Origin: Pseudomonas syringae
GTDB lineage: Bacteria; Pseudomonadota; Gammaproteobacteria; Pseudomonadales; Pseudomonadaceae
Assembly (NCBI RefSeq): GCF_023278085.1
Contig: NZ_CP066265.1
Span: forward strand, 612,001-676,000
DNA: 64,000 bases
Reading direction: 5' to 3'
Positions 36,105-45,815 of this stretch are shown piece by piece. Positions within the stretch are counted from its first letter, which is position 1. The number at the start of each line of letters is the position of its first letter. The translations under genes and the position numbers were made by a program. The notes under the pieces are model-generated. The model saw only the letters and a program-made list of their open reading frames with translations. It did no database searches and was not told the DNA's origin.

Positions 36105-36836
36105 TCACAACAGCAACATCGCATTACGCCGGCTGTTCAGTGTCGACCACCAAAATATCCAGCCGAGCACCCGGATTTTCTCTCGGTCGATATCTTCTGC
36201 ACTGAATACTTCGTCCGGGTACTCGGCGTCGTTGTGGCTGCGCAGGCGCAGGCCGCCGTTGGGGAGGCGGTAGAGGTAGCGGACGCGCAGGATGCCGCCG
36301 TGTTCGAGGGCGTAGATTTCGCCGTCGATGATTTGCGTCAGTTCACGGTCGACGCCGAGGATGGAGCCGTCCTGGATCTTGTCGGCCATGCTGTTGCCGA
36401 CCATGGCGACGCACATGCAGTTTTTCGGGTCGATGCCCATGGTTTGCAGGACTTGCAGAGGCAAGCGGATTTTCTGTCCGGGGGCTTCGGCCAAGACGGT
36501 TTTGCCGACGCCGTGGGGCGATTCGACCTCTGTGAAGATCTGAACTTCCACGTCTCCGCGCAGGACGTTTCTGCTTTGCTGGATAACCATTCGGGTATCG
36601 CCGCCGGTGTTTTCATTGGCGGGTTCATTGGGGTGTTTGGGGCCCTCGCCGGTGCGCAGCCAGCGGGCGTTAACGGTTAATAATTCAGCCACCTCGTCAA
36701 TGCGGGCCATGGGCACGCCGCGTTTGAACCAGTTGTTGACGTGTTGCGGCGTGATTTTGCGGTTGGCGGCAAAATCAGTCGCGGTGAGGTGGCACTCCCG
36801 AAGGAGGATGCGGAGTCGATCGCCTGATGTATTCAT
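36105..36836 (-). CDS. Prophage-type XRE/S24 repressor lacking the catalytic lysine
   Basis: A 243-residue repressor. The N-terminal HTH (residues about 5-60: LRILLRECHLTATDFAANRK, ITPQHVNNWFKRGVPMARID) is joined to a C-terminal LexA/CI-like S24 domain (from about 115). The nucleophile lies in MVGNSMADKIQDGSILGVDR, Ser149. The general-base Lys is expected 37 residues on, as in LexA (Ser119-Lys156), but residue 186 is Arg (GGILRVRYLYRL, codon CGC). No Ala-Gly or Cys-Gly cleavage pair is visible in the linker. It resembles PrtR-type repressors of pyocins or prophages, yet the rest of such an element is missing here. Confidence 0.85.
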   Translation of the reverse strand: MNTSGDRLRILLRECHLTATDFAANRKITPQHVNNWFKRGVPMARIDEVAELLTVNARWLRTGEGPKHPNEPANENTGGDTRMVIQQSRNVLRGDVEVQIFTEVESPHGVGKTVLAEAPGQKIRLPLQVLQTMGIDPKNCMCVAMVGNSMADKIQDGSILGVDRELTQIIDGEIYALEHGGILRVRYLYRLPNGGLRLRSHNDAEYPDEVFSAEDIDREKIRVLGWIFWWSTLNSRRNAMLLL

Positions 36837-36978
36837 GGGGCGAAGTCTACGGGCGTCGCCTGGGCGTTTAAATGAACGAGGTGTTGAGGTCGACGTTATC
36901 CCAAGGGGGTGACGGCTACCCGGACTACGGACGGAATGAATGTCGTGTAGGTCAGTTCCGTAATAGCGATTTTTTGAT

Positions 36979-37000
36979 TAAACGCGGCATCAGGCGTTTA
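36979..37000. promoter_or_regulatory. TAAACGC-N8-GCGTTTA inverted repeat, candidate repressor operator
   Basis: TAAACGC (36979-36985) and GCGTTTA (36994-37000) are perfect 7-bp arms with an 8-bp spacer. It lies about 145 bp upstream of the S24 repressor start and shares its GCGTTTA half-site with 36864-36870, which is about 30 bp from that start. This is the expected arrangement for autoregulation. Confidence 0.45.
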
Positions 37001-37149
37001 CCCCGGCTATACGGGCATTAACGGACTGTTTATTGAATGGTTAAAAGTCGAGTGCGTTTTTAAACAAGCGATTGGTAAATAAATGTTACGGGAATATTTC
37101 AGAATCGGCTTCGAGCGGGGGGAGAGGGAGCTGATAGCGGGGAGGGAGC

Positions 37150-37187
37150 GTGTTTCAGGGGGCTTGCCTGCAAGCACCCTGAAACAC
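37150..37187 (-). terminator. Strong stem-loop downstream of ppa
   Basis: GTGTTTCAGGG (37150-37160) and CCCTGAAACAC (37177-37187) form a perfect 11-bp stem whose loop can pair again (GCTTGC/GCAAGC). It begins 12 bp beyond the ppa stop. There is no U-tract, so it may act as an mRNA-stabilising or Rho-aided terminator. Confidence 0.55.
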
Positions 37188-37198
37188 TGGATCGGTGA

Positions 37199-37726
37199 TC
37201 AGCCTTTGAACGCTTCAACCGATTTCATGATCTCGGCGCGGGCAGCGTCAGCATTGCCCCAACCTTCGATCTTCACCCATTTGCCTTTTTCGAGATCCTT
37301 GTAGTTCTCGAAGAAGTGCTTGATCTGCTCAAGCAGCAGCGGTGGCAGGTCGGTGTACTCTTTCACGTCGACGTACAGCTGGGACAGCTTGTCGTGCGGT
37401 ACTGCGATGACTTTGGCATCGCCGCCGCCATCGTCAGTCATGTGCAGGATGCCGACCGGGCGTGCGCGGATGACCGAGCCTGGGGTAACCGGGTAAGGGG
37501 TCACTACCAGCACATCCAGCGGGTCGCCGTCGTCAGCCAGGGTGTTGGGGATGAAACCGTAGTTGGCCGGGTAGAACATCGGGGTGGCCATGAAACGGTC
37601 AACGAACAGGCAATCGGTGTCTTTGTCGATTTCGTATTTGATCGGCGCGTGGTTGGCCGGGATTTCGATCGCGACGTAGATGTCGTTCGGCAGGTCTTTA
37701 CCTGCCGGAATCTTGCTGTAGCTCAT
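37199..37726 (-). CDS. ppa: Inorganic pyrophosphatase
   Basis: A 175-residue family I soluble pyrophosphatase that hydrolyses PPi to drive biosynthesis. The metal-binding signature [20 protein letters not shown] is present, with preceding [20 protein letters not shown] and following [20 protein letters not shown] and [17 protein letters not shown]. It starts [20 protein letters not shown]. It marks the return to core genes on the right side of the accessory region. Confidence 0.97.
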   Translation of the reverse strand: MSYSKIPAGKDLPNDIYVAIEIPANHAPIKYEIDKDTDCLFVDRFMATPMFYPANYGFIPNTLADDGDPLDVLVVTPYPVTPGSVIRARPVGILHMTDDGGGDAKVIAVPHDKLSQLYVDVKEYTDLPPLLLEQIKHFFENYKDLEKGKWVKIEGWGNADAARAEIMKSVEAFKG

Positions 37727-37836
37727 TGGGCATTGCCCCCCTGGTTGAACAGACAGATTGTGGCGCGAACCGCCGTAAAGTGGTCCGGATTATAGGCATA
37801 TTCTGTTTTGGTTGCTACGCATGGCCTCGGCAGCGG

Positions 37837-38646
37837 TCAGGTGTCCCGGTAAGCCGGGGCGTGTTGCCGTAATGCATTCAGCCGCGCCAGGGTGTCCTGA
37901 CGGTAGAATCCTTTGAGCTGTTTGTAGACTGCCGGGTAGTTGTCGTACAGCAGGTCGGGCGCGCTAAAGAAATACTCGCTGGTGACGGCGAAGAACTCGG
38001 CAGGGTCCTGTGCGGCGTAGGGGTCGATAGCGGTTTCGGACTCCGGGTCTTGATCCAGTTGCCGATTGAGGTCATCGAATGCGCTCTGCATGACATTGGC
38101 CCATTCAGTCACCCGCATATCGCTGTGCAGCGGCGGCAGGCCGTTGGCGTCGCCGTTGAGCATGTCGAGTTTGTGCGCCAGCTCGTGGATCACCAGGTTG
38201 TAGCCGTCCCAGTCGCCGCTGCTCAACACACCGGGCCAGGCCAGAATCACCGGCCCTTGCAGCCAGGCCTCGCCACTGTGTTCGCCGTCCCACTCGTGTT
38301 CGACGCCGCTGGCGTCGCGATGGCGTTGCGGGCTGACGAAATCGTCCGGGTACAGCACGATTTCATGAAAGCCCTGATACCAGTTCAGGTCGCCCAGGCT
38401 CAGTAACGGCAGTTGTGCCTGGGCCGCAAGAAACAGGCGCTGCTCGTCATCCAGCTCGACGCCCGGCAGCGCGCTGAGGTATTTATCGTTCAGAAACAGC
38501 ACACAGGCATCACGCAGTCGGGCGTCCTGCCCGGCGCTCAGCCCGTCGAGGATGGGCAAGCGCTTGCGTACGTTCTGCCACAGTTCGGCAGCAACCGGAT
38601 GCCTGGCGAGGGTTCGTCGCCTGCGCCAATTGCTGAGTGACCACAT
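37837..38646 (-). CDS. mtfA: MtfA-like zinc peptidase (M90)
   Basis: A 269-residue cytoplasmic protein. HELAHKLDMLNGDANGLPPL contains the HExxH zinc motif of the M90 family, with the third ligand expected in DPAEFFAVTSEYFF. The N-terminus (RRRTLARHPVAAELWQNVRK) and LYPDDFVSPQ also match MtfA. In E. coli MtfA binds the Mlc repressor and acts on glucose phosphotransferase control; pseudomonads lack that pathway, so the partner here is unknown. It starts 3 bp after the stop of the dedA-type gene. Confidence 0.88.
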   Translation of the reverse strand: MWSLSNWRRRRTLARHPVAAELWQNVRKRLPILDGLSAGQDARLRDACVLFLNDKYLSALPGVELDDEQRLFLAAQAQLPLLSLGDLNWYQGFHEIVLYPDDFVSPQRHRDASGVEHEWDGEHSGEAWLQGPVILAWPGVLSSGDWDGYNLVIHELAHKLDMLNGDANGLPPLHSDMRVTEWANVMQSAFDDLNRQLDQDPESETAIDPYAAQDPAEFFAVTSEYFFSAPDLLYDNYPAVYKQLKGFYRQDTLARLNALRQHAPAYRDT

Positions 38647-38649
38647 GGC

Positions 38650-39297
38650 TCAGCGAGCGTCGACCGGTGGCGCGCTGCGGCTGCGCACCACACCAATGAT
38701 CATCGGCACCAGCGACAGCACGATGATCGCCAGCACCAGCAAGGTCAGGTTGTGCTTGATGAACGGCACGTTGCCGAAGAAGAAGCCCAACGTGACCAGA
38801 CTGCCGACCCACAGCACCGAGCCCAGCACGCTGAAGCCCACAAAGCGCGGATAGGACATTCTGCCGACGCCTGCCACGAAGGGCGCGAAGGTACGAATGA
38901 TCGGCAGAAAGCGCGCCAGCGTCACGGTCTTGCCGCCATGGCGGGCGTAGAAGTCCTGGGTGCGCAGCAAGTGGTCACGGCGGAAGATGCGCGACCTGGA
39001 ATTGCTGAACAGCTTTTCGCCAACCGTGCGGCCGATGACGTAATTGGTGCTGTCACCCAGAATCGCCGCGAGCATCAGCAGCCCGGCCAGTAATACCGGG
39101 TCCATGCCGCCACCGGCAGCCACGGCACCCGCAATGAACAGCAGCGAATCGCCCGGCAGAAAGGGCATGACCACCAGCCCGGTCTCGCAGAAAATCACCA
39201 GAAACAGGATCGCGTAGACCCATGGGCCGTAGTTGGTTACCAGCAGATCGAGGTAGACGTCGAGATGCAGAATAAGGTCGAGCGGGTTGAAGTCCAT
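38650..39297 (-). CDS. DedA-family inner membrane protein
   Basis: A 215-residue membrane protein starting at the ATG at 39297 (MDFNPLDLILHLDVYLDLLV). The DedA core is clear: FCETGLVVMPFLPGDSLLFI, AAILGDSTNYVIGRTVGEKL, FYARHGGKTVTLARFLPIIR and TFAPFVAGVGRMSYPRFVGF, with the conserved E, D and R-x-x-P-x-x-R residues. The family flips phospholipids or undecaprenyl phosphate and maintains the proton-motive force. It forms an operon with mtfA. Confidence 0.92.
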   Translation of the reverse strand: MDFNPLDLILHLDVYLDLLVTNYGPWVYAILFLVIFCETGLVVMPFLPGDSLLFIAGAVAAGGGMDPVLLAGLLMLAAILGDSTNYVIGRTVGEKLFSNSRSRIFRRDHLLRTQDFYARHGGKTVTLARFLPIIRTFAPFVAGVGRMSYPRFVGFSVLGSVLWVGSLVTLGFFFGNVPFIKHNLTLLVLAIIVLSLVPMIIGVVRSRSAPPVDAR

Positions 39298-39480
39298 TGA
39301 AGTACCTGAGGCGAGCACCCTGTACGGGGTCGCGTGCGGAAGAAACGACTGCGCGGCATTATAGAAGCAGAATGCCCGGAAGAGGTTCCGTAATAATTTG
39401 GCGGCGTGTTGGCGTGACGCTTGAAGTGTTTTCTCGCGGCCAGACGCGGCAGGGGCGCCGCGTGCGGGCGTGTTGAGTGG

Positions 39481-39939
39481 TCAGTCCGAGCTGATGGGCA
39501 GCACGTAGTTTTTGAACTGCGTATCTTCCCTGAATCCGATGGACTCATAGACTTTTTGCGCCACGTCGTTGTTGCTGCTGGTGGACACGCGCAGCCGCAC
39601 GGCATGGGTTTCCTTGGCCATTTTTTTGGCCTGCTTCATCAGGTGATCGGCAACCAGTTGGCGGCGGGCGTCTTCGGCAACGTAGATGTCGTTGAGAATC
39701 CACACCCGTTTCAGCGACAGCGACGAATAACTCGGATAAAGCTGGCAGAACCCCAGCAGCTTGTTGTCGTCATCCTTGGCCAGCGCCAGGTAGATGACCG
39801 ACTCTTCGCGGCGTAGGCGTTTTTCGAGGAATTCTCGCGAGGAGTCCGGGAGGGGCGACTCGTTGTAAAACTCCCGGTATTTGATGAACAGCGGGCAGAG
39901 CAGGTCCAGATGTTCAAGCGTCGCTTTGATGATCCGCAT
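39481..39939 (-). CDS. GNAT-family N-acetyltransferase
   Basis: A 152-residue acetyltransferase. LNDIYVAEDARRQLVADHLM is the acetyl-CoA motif A, in which the usual R-x-x-G-x-G/A reads R-R-Q-L-V-A, followed by KQAKKMAKETHAVRLRVSTS and SNNDVAQKVYESIGFREDTQ, the motif B helix. It starts MRIIKATLEHLDLLCPLFIK. The substrate cannot be inferred. It is monocistronic between dedA and eutC. Confidence 0.88.
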   Translation of the reverse strand: MRIIKATLEHLDLLCPLFIKYREFYNESPLPDSSREFLEKRLRREESVIYLALAKDDDNKLLGFCQLYPSYSSLSLKRVWILNDIYVAEDARRQLVADHLMKQAKKMAKETHAVRLRVSTSSNNDVAQKVYESIGFREDTQFKNYVLPISSD

Positions 39940-40019
39940 GGTTTGGCCTCAACTCCCTTATAGGCTAATGCAGTGCGCCGGGATGTTTGATCCTGCCCGG
40001 CGGCTTTAGAAAGCTCAAT

Positions 40020-40883
40020 CTAATGCGCGTCAACCGGCCCGTCGAGCAGGAAATTGCCGATTTGCTTGTCTGAATTGCCAGCGGGGCTATCGGATTCCAG
40101 GGTGTTCAGTTCAGCCTCGTCTTTCAGGCTGACCCCGGAAATCTGCCGTCGACAGGCTTCGCGCATCAGATAAAGCAGGCGATGCGCAGCCATGCCATAG
40201 CTCAGTCCTTCAAGACGCACGTTGGAAATACAATTGCGGTGCGCATCATTCAGGCCGACTTTGGGGGCGTAGGTGAAGTACAGGCCGAGGCTGTCCGGAG
40301 AGCTGAGGCCTGGGCGTTCGCCGATCAGGATCACCACCATTTTGGCGCCGAGCAATTCGCCGACTTCGTCCGCCACCGCCACACGGCCCTGTTCAACCAT
40401 GATCACCGGCGACAGCGTCCAGCCATCGGCACTGGCCTGTTCCTCCAGCCGAGTGAGAAAAGGCACAGCATGCCGATGCACCGCGAGGGCCGACAGCCCA
40501 TCGGCCACCACCACCGCCAGATCGAGCCCGCCCGGATGAGCGGCGGCATACTCGCGTAATGCCTGCGCCGACTCGTCATTCAGACGCCGACCCAGGTCCG
40601 GGCGTTGCAGGTAGCTGTGCCGGTCGGCGGCAGCGCTGTGCAGGAGCAAGGTGTCGCGGCCTTTTTCGGCCAGTTGTGCGCTGATCGCAGCGTGATCAAA
40701 AGCAAGATGCACGGCGTCGCGCGCCTGGGCATGCGCGGCCTGAAAGTCGAGCTGCGCGGAGGTCGGCAGGCTGGTGCCGGTGCGGCCCAGCGCGATGCGC
40801 GCTGAGGTCAGACGGCGCAGTTCCAGCCACGGGTTGGGTGGCAGGGTGCTGTCCTGGATTTCATTCATGGGCTTGTCACTCAT
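40020..40883 (-). CDS. eutC: Ethanolamine ammonia-lyase small subunit
   Basis: A 287-residue subunit of the adenosylcobalamin-dependent enzyme that splits ethanolamine to acetaldehyde and ammonia. Motifs: [80 protein letters not shown] and [20 protein letters not shown]. Its ATG overlaps the eutB stop (ATGA). Length and order are normal. Confidence 0.96.
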   Translation of the reverse strand: MSDKPMNEIQDSTLPPNPWLELRRLTSARIALGRTGTSLPTSAQLDFQAAHAQARDAVHLAFDHAAISAQLAEKGRDTLLLHSAAADRHSYLQRPDLGRRLNDESAQALREYAAAHPGGLDLAVVVADGLSALAVHRHAVPFLTRLEEQASADGWTLSPVIMVEQGRVAVADEVGELLGAKMVVILIGERPGLSSPDSLGLYFTYAPKVGLNDAHRNCISNVRLEGLSYGMAAHRLLYLMREACRRQISGVSLKDEAELNTLESDSPAGNSDKQIGNFLLDGPVDAH

Positions 40884-42274
40884 GCTAAATGCGCCAGTGC
40901 CTGACGAAAGGCGGGCGGCAGGCTGTCGCCGAAGCGAACGCGGCCATCGGCCTGAGTGAAGATGCCCATTTTTTCCAGCCAGGCCTCGTATTCCGGTGCC
41001 GGGCGCAGGCCCAGGCTCTGCCGGGCGTACAGCGCGTCGTGGAACGAGGTGGTCTGGTAGTTGAGCATGATGTCGTCGGAACCGGGGATGCCCATGATGA
41101 AGTTGATCCCGGCCACGCCCAGCAGCGTCAGCAGGGTGTCCATGTCGTCCTGATCGGCTTCGGCGTGGTTGGTGTAGCAGATGTCACAGCCCATCGGTAC
41201 GCCCAGCAACTTGCCGCAGAAGTGATCCTCCAGGCCGGCGCGGATGATCTGCTTGCCGTTGTACAGGTACTCCGGACCGATAAAGCCGACCACAGTGTTG
41301 ACCAGAAACGGATTGAAATGCCGGGCCACGGCGTAAGCACGGGTTTCGCAGGTCTGCTGGTCGACGCCGTGATGCGCGTTGGCCGACAGCGCGCTGCCTT
41401 GCCCGGTCTCGAAATACATCAGGTTGTTCCCCAGCGTGCCACGGTTCAGGCTCAGGCCGGCTTCGTAGCCTTCCTGCAGCAATTTGAGGCTGATCCCGAA
41501 GCTGGCGTTGGCGGCTTCTGTCCCGGTGATCGACTGAAATACCAGATCGACCGGCACACCGCGATTGATCACTTCTATGGAGGTAGTGACGTGGGTCAAC
41601 ACGCAGGACTGGGTCGGGATCTCGTAACGCTGGACGATGGCGTCGAGCATTTCCAGCAGGGCGACGATCGATGAGGTGCTGTCGGTGGCCGGGTTGATGC
41701 CGATCATGGCATCGCCGTTACCGTACAGCAGGCCATCCAGAACGCTGGCCGCGATGCCGGACGGGTCATCAGTCGGGTGATTGGGTTGCAGGCGGGTCGA
41801 CAGTCGACCACGCAGCCCCATGGTGTTACGAAATCGCGTGACGACGCGGATCTTCTGCGCCACCAGCACCAGATCCTGCACGCGCATGATCTTGGACACT
41901 GCGGCGGCCATCTCTGGCGTCAAGCCGGGCGCCAGCGCTCGCAGGCTGGTTTCGTCGGCATGGTCGCTGAGCAGCCAGTCCCGAAAACCGCCGACGGTCA
42001 GATGGCTGACCGGAGCGAAGGCGAGTGTGTCGTGGGTGTCGATGATCAGGCGGGTGACTTCGTCCTGTTCGTAAGGGATCAGCGCTTCTTCGAGAAAATG
42101 TTTGAGTGGAATATTCGCCAGCGCCATTTGTGCGGCGACACGCTCGCCATCGTTTTGCGCCGCGACTTCGGCCAGATAATCACCGGAGCGTGCAGGGCTG
42201 GCCTTGGCCATGACTTCTTTAAGGCTGTCGAAGCGATACGTCTGCGCACCGACAGAATGGGAAAAGCTCGCCAT
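40880..42274 (-). CDS. eutB: Ethanolamine ammonia-lyase large subunit
   Basis: A 464-residue TIM-barrel subunit carrying the active site. It starts [20 protein letters not shown] and contains [80 protein letters not shown] and [20 protein letters not shown]. No microcompartment genes or eat permease are adjacent. The exaC-type aldehyde dehydrogenase upstream can remove the acetaldehyde product. An inverted repeat about 165 bp upstream may be a regulator site. Confidence 0.97.
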   Translation of the reverse strand: MASFSHSVGAQTYRFDSLKEVMAKASPARSGDYLAEVAAQNDGERVAAQMALANIPLKHFLEEALIPYEQDEVTRLIIDTHDTLAFAPVSHLTVGGFRDWLLSDHADETSLRALAPGLTPEMAAAVSKIMRVQDLVLVAQKIRVVTRFRNTMGLRGRLSTRLQPNHPTDDPSGIAASVLDGLLYGNGDAMIGINPATDSTSSIVALLEMLDAIVQRYEIPTQSCVLTHVTTSIEVINRGVPVDLVFQSITGTEAANASFGISLKLLQEGYEAGLSLNRGTLGNNLMYFETGQGSALSANAHHGVDQQTCETRAYAVARHFNPFLVNTVVGFIGPEYLYNGKQIIRAGLEDHFCGKLLGVPMGCDICYTNHAEADQDDMDTLLTLLGVAGINFIMGIPGSDDIMLNYQTTSFHDALYARQSLGLRPAPEYEAWLEKMGIFTQADGRVRFGDSLPPAFRQALAHLA

Positions 42275-42437
42275 TCAGGTTCTCCATGACGTCGCGCTGT
42301 TCGCGTCGGACGTAGTCTTTCGGCCGAACCGGTGACGTCCCGGTTCAAACGACTGTGGGAAGCGATATAAGCAATTAATACTCCATCCCGGCCGGGAGTG
42401 CGAGTTTGCAGGGGTAAGCAGATGCGTATGGAGAGGA

Positions 42438-42474
42438 TGCATCACGCCAGAGTGCTGAACCGGGGCGTGATGCA
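42438..42474. promoter_or_regulatory. TGCATCACGCC inverted repeat upstream of eutB
   Basis: TGCATCACGCC (42438-42448) and GGCGTGATGCA (42464-42474) are perfect 11-bp arms with a 15-nt loop, about 165 bp upstream of the eutB start. It may be a regulator binding site or a transcript-end hairpin; there is no U-tract. Confidence 0.4.
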
Positions 42475-42539
42475 CAGAGTTGGTGCGCGATGCGTTGCAC
42501 CGCGCAGAGTGTTCAGAACGGCGGTGCTACACACACGTT

Positions 42540-42690
42540 GAAATGACTATCGTGCCAATGCTCCGCGTTGGCATGCAGTGGGTGACGCTCTGCGTCACAA
42601 GTCTGCGTTGCACCGCGCATTCAGGATCGGACGCAAAGCGTCCGGAACGGCGTTACCACGCTGGAGCGTGGTAACGATAATCTACCGTGG
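42540..42690. repeat. GACGCTCTGCGTC repeat cluster
   Basis: It contains CCAATGCTCCGCGTTGG, GTGACGCTCTGCGTCAC (42582-42598), GGACGCAAAGCGTCC and TACCACGCTGGAGCGTGGTA, each a palindrome, flanked by ACTATCG and AACGATAAT as in the other clusters of this window. Confidence 0.7.
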
Positions 42691-42719
42691 TCTGAGCCCT
42701 GTTTTTCGAGCTCGTCAGC

Positions 42720-44240
42720 CTAGAAAAACCCCAGCGGATTGGTGTCGTAGCTCACCAGCAGGTTTTTGGTCTGCTGATAATGCTCCAGCGCGATTTTGTG
42801 GGTTTCGCGGCCGACGCCGGATTTCTTGTAGCCACCGAAGGCAGCATGCGCCGGGTACAGGTGGTAGCAGTTGGTCCAGACTCGCCCGGCCTTGATCGCC
42901 CGGCCCACGCGGTAGGCGCGGTTGATGTCGCGGGTCCACAGGCCGGCGCCCAGGCCGAACTCGGTATCGTTGGCAATGGCCACGGCTTCGGCTTCGTCCT
43001 TGAAGGTCGTGACGCTGACCACCGGGCCGAAGATTTCTTCCTGGAACACGCGCATCTTGTTGTTGCCTTTGAGCAACGTCGGCTGGATGTAGTAACCGGT
43101 GGACAGGTCGCCCTCCAGCTTCTCGACCTTGCCGCCGGTCAGCAGCTCGGCGCCTTCGCCCTTGGCAATTTCCAGGTACGAAAGAATCTTGTCGAATTGT
43201 TGCTCGGACGCCTGAGCGCCGACCATGGTGTCGGTGTCCAGCGGGTCGCCGCGTTTGATCTTCTCGACTTTGCGCAGCACCGCTTCCATGAACTGCGGGT
43301 AGATCGACTCCTGCACCAGCGCACGGGACGGGCAGGTGCAGACTTCGCCCTGATTGAAGAAGGCCAGCACCAGGCCTTCGGCGGCCTTGTCGATGAACTC
43401 AGGCTCCGCGCTCATGATGTCCTCGAAGAAGATGTTCGGCGACTTGCCGCCCAGCTCCACGGTGGACGGGATGATGTTGTCTGCCGCCAGTTTCATGATG
43501 TGCGAGCCCACCGGGGTCGAGCCGGTAAAGGCGATCTTGGCAATGCGTTTGCTGCTGGCCAGGGCTTCGCCTGCTTCACGGCCGTAACCTTGCACAATGT
43601 TCAGCACGCCAGGAGGCAACAGGTCGCCGATCAGTTCGATCAGCACGCTGATGCCCAGCGGGGTCTGCTCGGCGGGTTTGAGCACGATGCAGTTACCGGC
43701 AGCCAGCGCCGGTGCGAGTTTCCAGGCGGCCATCAGGATCGGGAAGTTCCACGGGATGATCTGCCCGACTACGCCCAGCGGCTCATGGATGTGATAGGCC
43801 ACGGTATTGCCGTCGATCTCGGCGGCGCTGCCTTCCTGGGCGCGCAACACGCCAGCGAAGTAGCGGAAGTGGTCAGCGGCCAGCGGGATGTCGGCGTTGA
43901 GGGTTTCGCGAATCGCTTTACCGTTGTCCCAGGTTTCGGTGATGGCCAGGACTTCAAGGTTGGCTTCGATGCGGTCGGCGATTTTCAGCAGGACCAGCGA
44001 GCGCGCCTGTACCGAGGTCGAGCCCCAGGCAGCAGCGGCTGCGTGGGCGGCGTCGAGCGCCTTGTCGATGTCTTCGGCCGTGGAGCGGGGAAATTCGGCA
44101 ATCGCCTTGCCGGTGACCGGCGAGGTGTTGGTGAAGTACTGACCTTTTACCGGGGCGACAAACTCGCCGCCAATATAATTACCGTAGCGTTCCTTGAAGT
44201 TGACGATAGCGCCTTCGGTACCGGGATGAGCGTAACGCAT
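42720..44240 (-). CDS. exaC: NAD-dependent aldehyde dehydrogenase, ExaC/AcoD-type
   Basis: A 506-residue enzyme starting at the ATG at 44240 ([20 protein letters not shown]). The catalytic Cys lies in [20 protein letters not shown] and the Glu in [16 protein letters not shown]; the NAD motif is [15 protein letters not shown], and the oxyanion Asn is in PWNFPI. The C-terminus [20 protein letters not shown] and [12 protein letters not shown] is typical of acetaldehyde dehydrogenases used in ethanol or ethanolamine oxidation. It is co-oriented with eutBC and probably oxidises their acetaldehyde to acetate. Confidence 0.92.
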   Translation of the reverse strand: MRYAHPGTEGAIVNFKERYGNYIGGEFVAPVKGQYFTNTSPVTGKAIAEFPRSTAEDIDKALDAAHAAAAAWGSTSVQARSLVLLKIADRIEANLEVLAITETWDNGKAIRETLNADIPLAADHFRYFAGVLRAQEGSAAEIDGNTVAYHIHEPLGVVGQIIPWNFPILMAAWKLAPALAAGNCIVLKPAEQTPLGISVLIELIGDLLPPGVLNIVQGYGREAGEALASSKRIAKIAFTGSTPVGSHIMKLAADNIIPSTVELGGKSPNIFFEDIMSAEPEFIDKAAEGLVLAFFNQGEVCTCPSRALVQESIYPQFMEAVLRKVEKIKRGDPLDTDTMVGAQASEQQFDKILSYLEIAKGEGAELLTGGKVEKLEGDLSTGYYIQPTLLKGNNKMRVFQEEIFGPVVSVTTFKDEAEAVAIANDTEFGLGAGLWTRDINRAYRVGRAIKAGRVWTNCYHLYPAHAAFGGYKKSGVGRETHKIALEHYQQTKNLLVSYDTNPLGFF

Positions 44241-44465
44241 GGTATGTCTCCTGGTTCTTGTTGTGAGGGAGTCTGTGTCGATTCTGCAGTCGGGTATCTG
44301 GCAGGGAGCACTCAAGAATAGGCTAATTGCAACCCGCCGTGATCAGGACTTTAGGCTTATCCGCGCGCTATTGAAATGCCTGGCGCAGGCAATGTGGCGG
44401 ACAAACTCAGGGTGCCATTTCAGCGTCCCTACGTTAACCTGCGTGGACGTTCTGAGAGGTTGGTC

Positions 44466-45815
44466 ATGCATATTCATATCCTTGGTATCTGCGGCACGTT
44501 CATGGGTTCGCTGGCGGTGCTGGCCAAAGAGTTGGGGCACCGGGTTACCGGGTCTGACGCCAATGTCTATCCACCGATGAGCACCCAGCTTGAAGCCCAG
44601 GGCATCGAGCTGACCCAAGGCTACGACCCTGTGCAGCTGATCCCCGCTCCGGACCTGGTCGTGGTCGGCAACGCGTTGTCGCGTGGTAACCCGGCAGTTG
44701 AATACGTCCTGAATAATGGTTTGCCGTATGTGTCTGGCCCGCAATGGCTGGCAGATCACGTGCTGCAAGGTCGCTGGGTATTGGCGGTGGCCGGTACGCA
44801 TGGCAAGACCACCACCAGCAGCATGCTGGCCTGGGTGCTCGAACACGCGGGCATGAGCCCCGGTTTTCTGATCGGCGGTATTCCGCAGAACTTCGCGGTG
44901 TCGGCGCGTCTGGGCGAAACCCCGTTTTTCGTGGTGGAAGCCGACGAATATGACAGCGCCTTCTTCGACAAACGCTCGAAGTTCGTCCATTACCGCCCCC
45001 GCACTGCGATCCTCAATAACCTTGAGTTCGATCACGCCGATATCTTTCCCGATCTGCCAGCCATCGAGCGCCAGTTTCACCATTTGGTGCGCACCATCCC
45101 GAGTGAAGGTCTGGTGATCCACCCGACCACCGAGCCTGCGCTGACCCGTGTGATCGAAATGGGCTGCTGGACGCCGGTGCAGACCACCGGCCAGGGCGGC
45201 CAGTGGCAGGCGCGGCTGTTGAGCGAAGACGGTTCGCACTTTGAAGTGCTGTTCGAGGGCGAGCTGCAAGGTGCGGTCGAATGGGACATGACCGGCCAGC
45301 ACAACGTCGCCAACGCACTGGCCACCCTTGCTGCGGCGCGCCATGTTGGCGTCGTGCCGTTGCTGGGCGTACAGGCTTTGAGTGCTTTCAAGAGCGTCAA
45401 GCGGCGTATGGAAAAGGTCGCTGATGTGCGCGGCATCACCATTTATGATGATTTTGCTCACCACCCGACGGCGATCGCCACCACGCTTGAAGGCCTGCGC
45501 AAGAAGGTCGGAGATGCGCCGATCATTGCCGTGATCGAGCCGCGTTCCAATTCGATGAAGCTCGGCGCGCACCGCGACGGCTTGCCGGAGAGCGTGAACC
45601 ACGCCGATCAGGTGGTCTGGTACGCGCCGCCCAATCTGGGCTGGGACCTTGCCGCAACCGTGGCCGGAGGTTCAGTGCCGTCAAAGGTGTGCGACTCGCT
45701 TGAGGCGATCATCGCCCATGTTCAGCACCTGGCGCAGCCCGGCACCCACATTGTCATCATGAGCAACGGCGGCTTCGGCGGCCTGCACGGCAAACTGGCT
45801 GAGGCGCTGAAATGA
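44466..45815 (+). CDS. mpl: UDP-MurNAc:L-Ala-gamma-D-Glu-meso-DAP ligase (Mpl)
   Basis: A 449-residue Mur ligase for peptidoglycan recycling: it attaches recovered murein tripeptide to UDP-MurNAc. The start is the ATG at 44466 ([20 protein letters not shown]), a classic Mpl N-terminus. The ATP site [50 protein letters not shown] and [11 protein letters not shown] follow in order. Its stop overlaps the ubiX start by 4 bp, the usual pseudomonad arrangement. Confidence 0.96.
   Translation: MHIHILGICGTFMGSLAVLAKELGHRVTGSDANVYPPMSTQLEAQGIELTQGYDPVQLIPAPDLVVVGNALSRGNPAVEYVLNNGLPYVSGPQWLADHVLQGRWVLAVAGTHGKTTTSSMLAWVLEHAGMSPGFLIGGIPQNFAVSARLGETPFFVVEADEYDSAFFDKRSKFVHYRPRTAILNNLEFDHADIFPDLPAIERQFHHLVRTIPSEGLVIHPTTEPALTRVIEMGCWTPVQTTGQGGQWQARLLSEDGSHFEVLFEGELQGAVEWDMTGQHNVANALATLAAARHVGVVPLLGVQALSAFKSVKRRMEKVADVRGITIYDDFAHHPTAIATTLEGLRKKVGDAPIIAVIEPRSNSMKLGAHRDGLPESVNHADQVVWYAPPNLGWDLAATVAGGSVPSKVCDSLEAIIAHVQHLAQPGTHIVIMSNGGFGGLHGKLAEALK

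Larger units (their letters stand above)
36837..37198. other. Intergenic region upstream of repressor, with candidate operators
   Basis: No convincing gene is present in these 362 bp. The heptamer GCGTTTA occurs at 36864-36870 and again as the right arm of the inverted repeat at 36979-37000, and GCGTTTTTAAAC lies near 37050. Composition is more AT-rich than in the flanks. The long stem-loop at 37150-37187 closes the region next to ppa. Confidence 0.5.
42275..42719. other. Intergenic region between eutB and aldehyde dehydrogenase
   Basis: These 445 bp contain no gene. They hold the 11-bp-arm inverted repeat at 42438-42474 and the repeat cluster at 42540-42690. The eutB promoter must lie in the left part. 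Confidence 0.6.

Noticed and set aside
42780..44321. 513-codon plus-strand frame opposite the aldehyde dehydrogenase
   Set aside because: Antisense shadow; the dehydrogenase has intact catalytic motifs.
44343..45602. 419-codon minus-strand frame opposite mpl
   Set aside because: Antisense shadow; no motifs or ribosome binding site.
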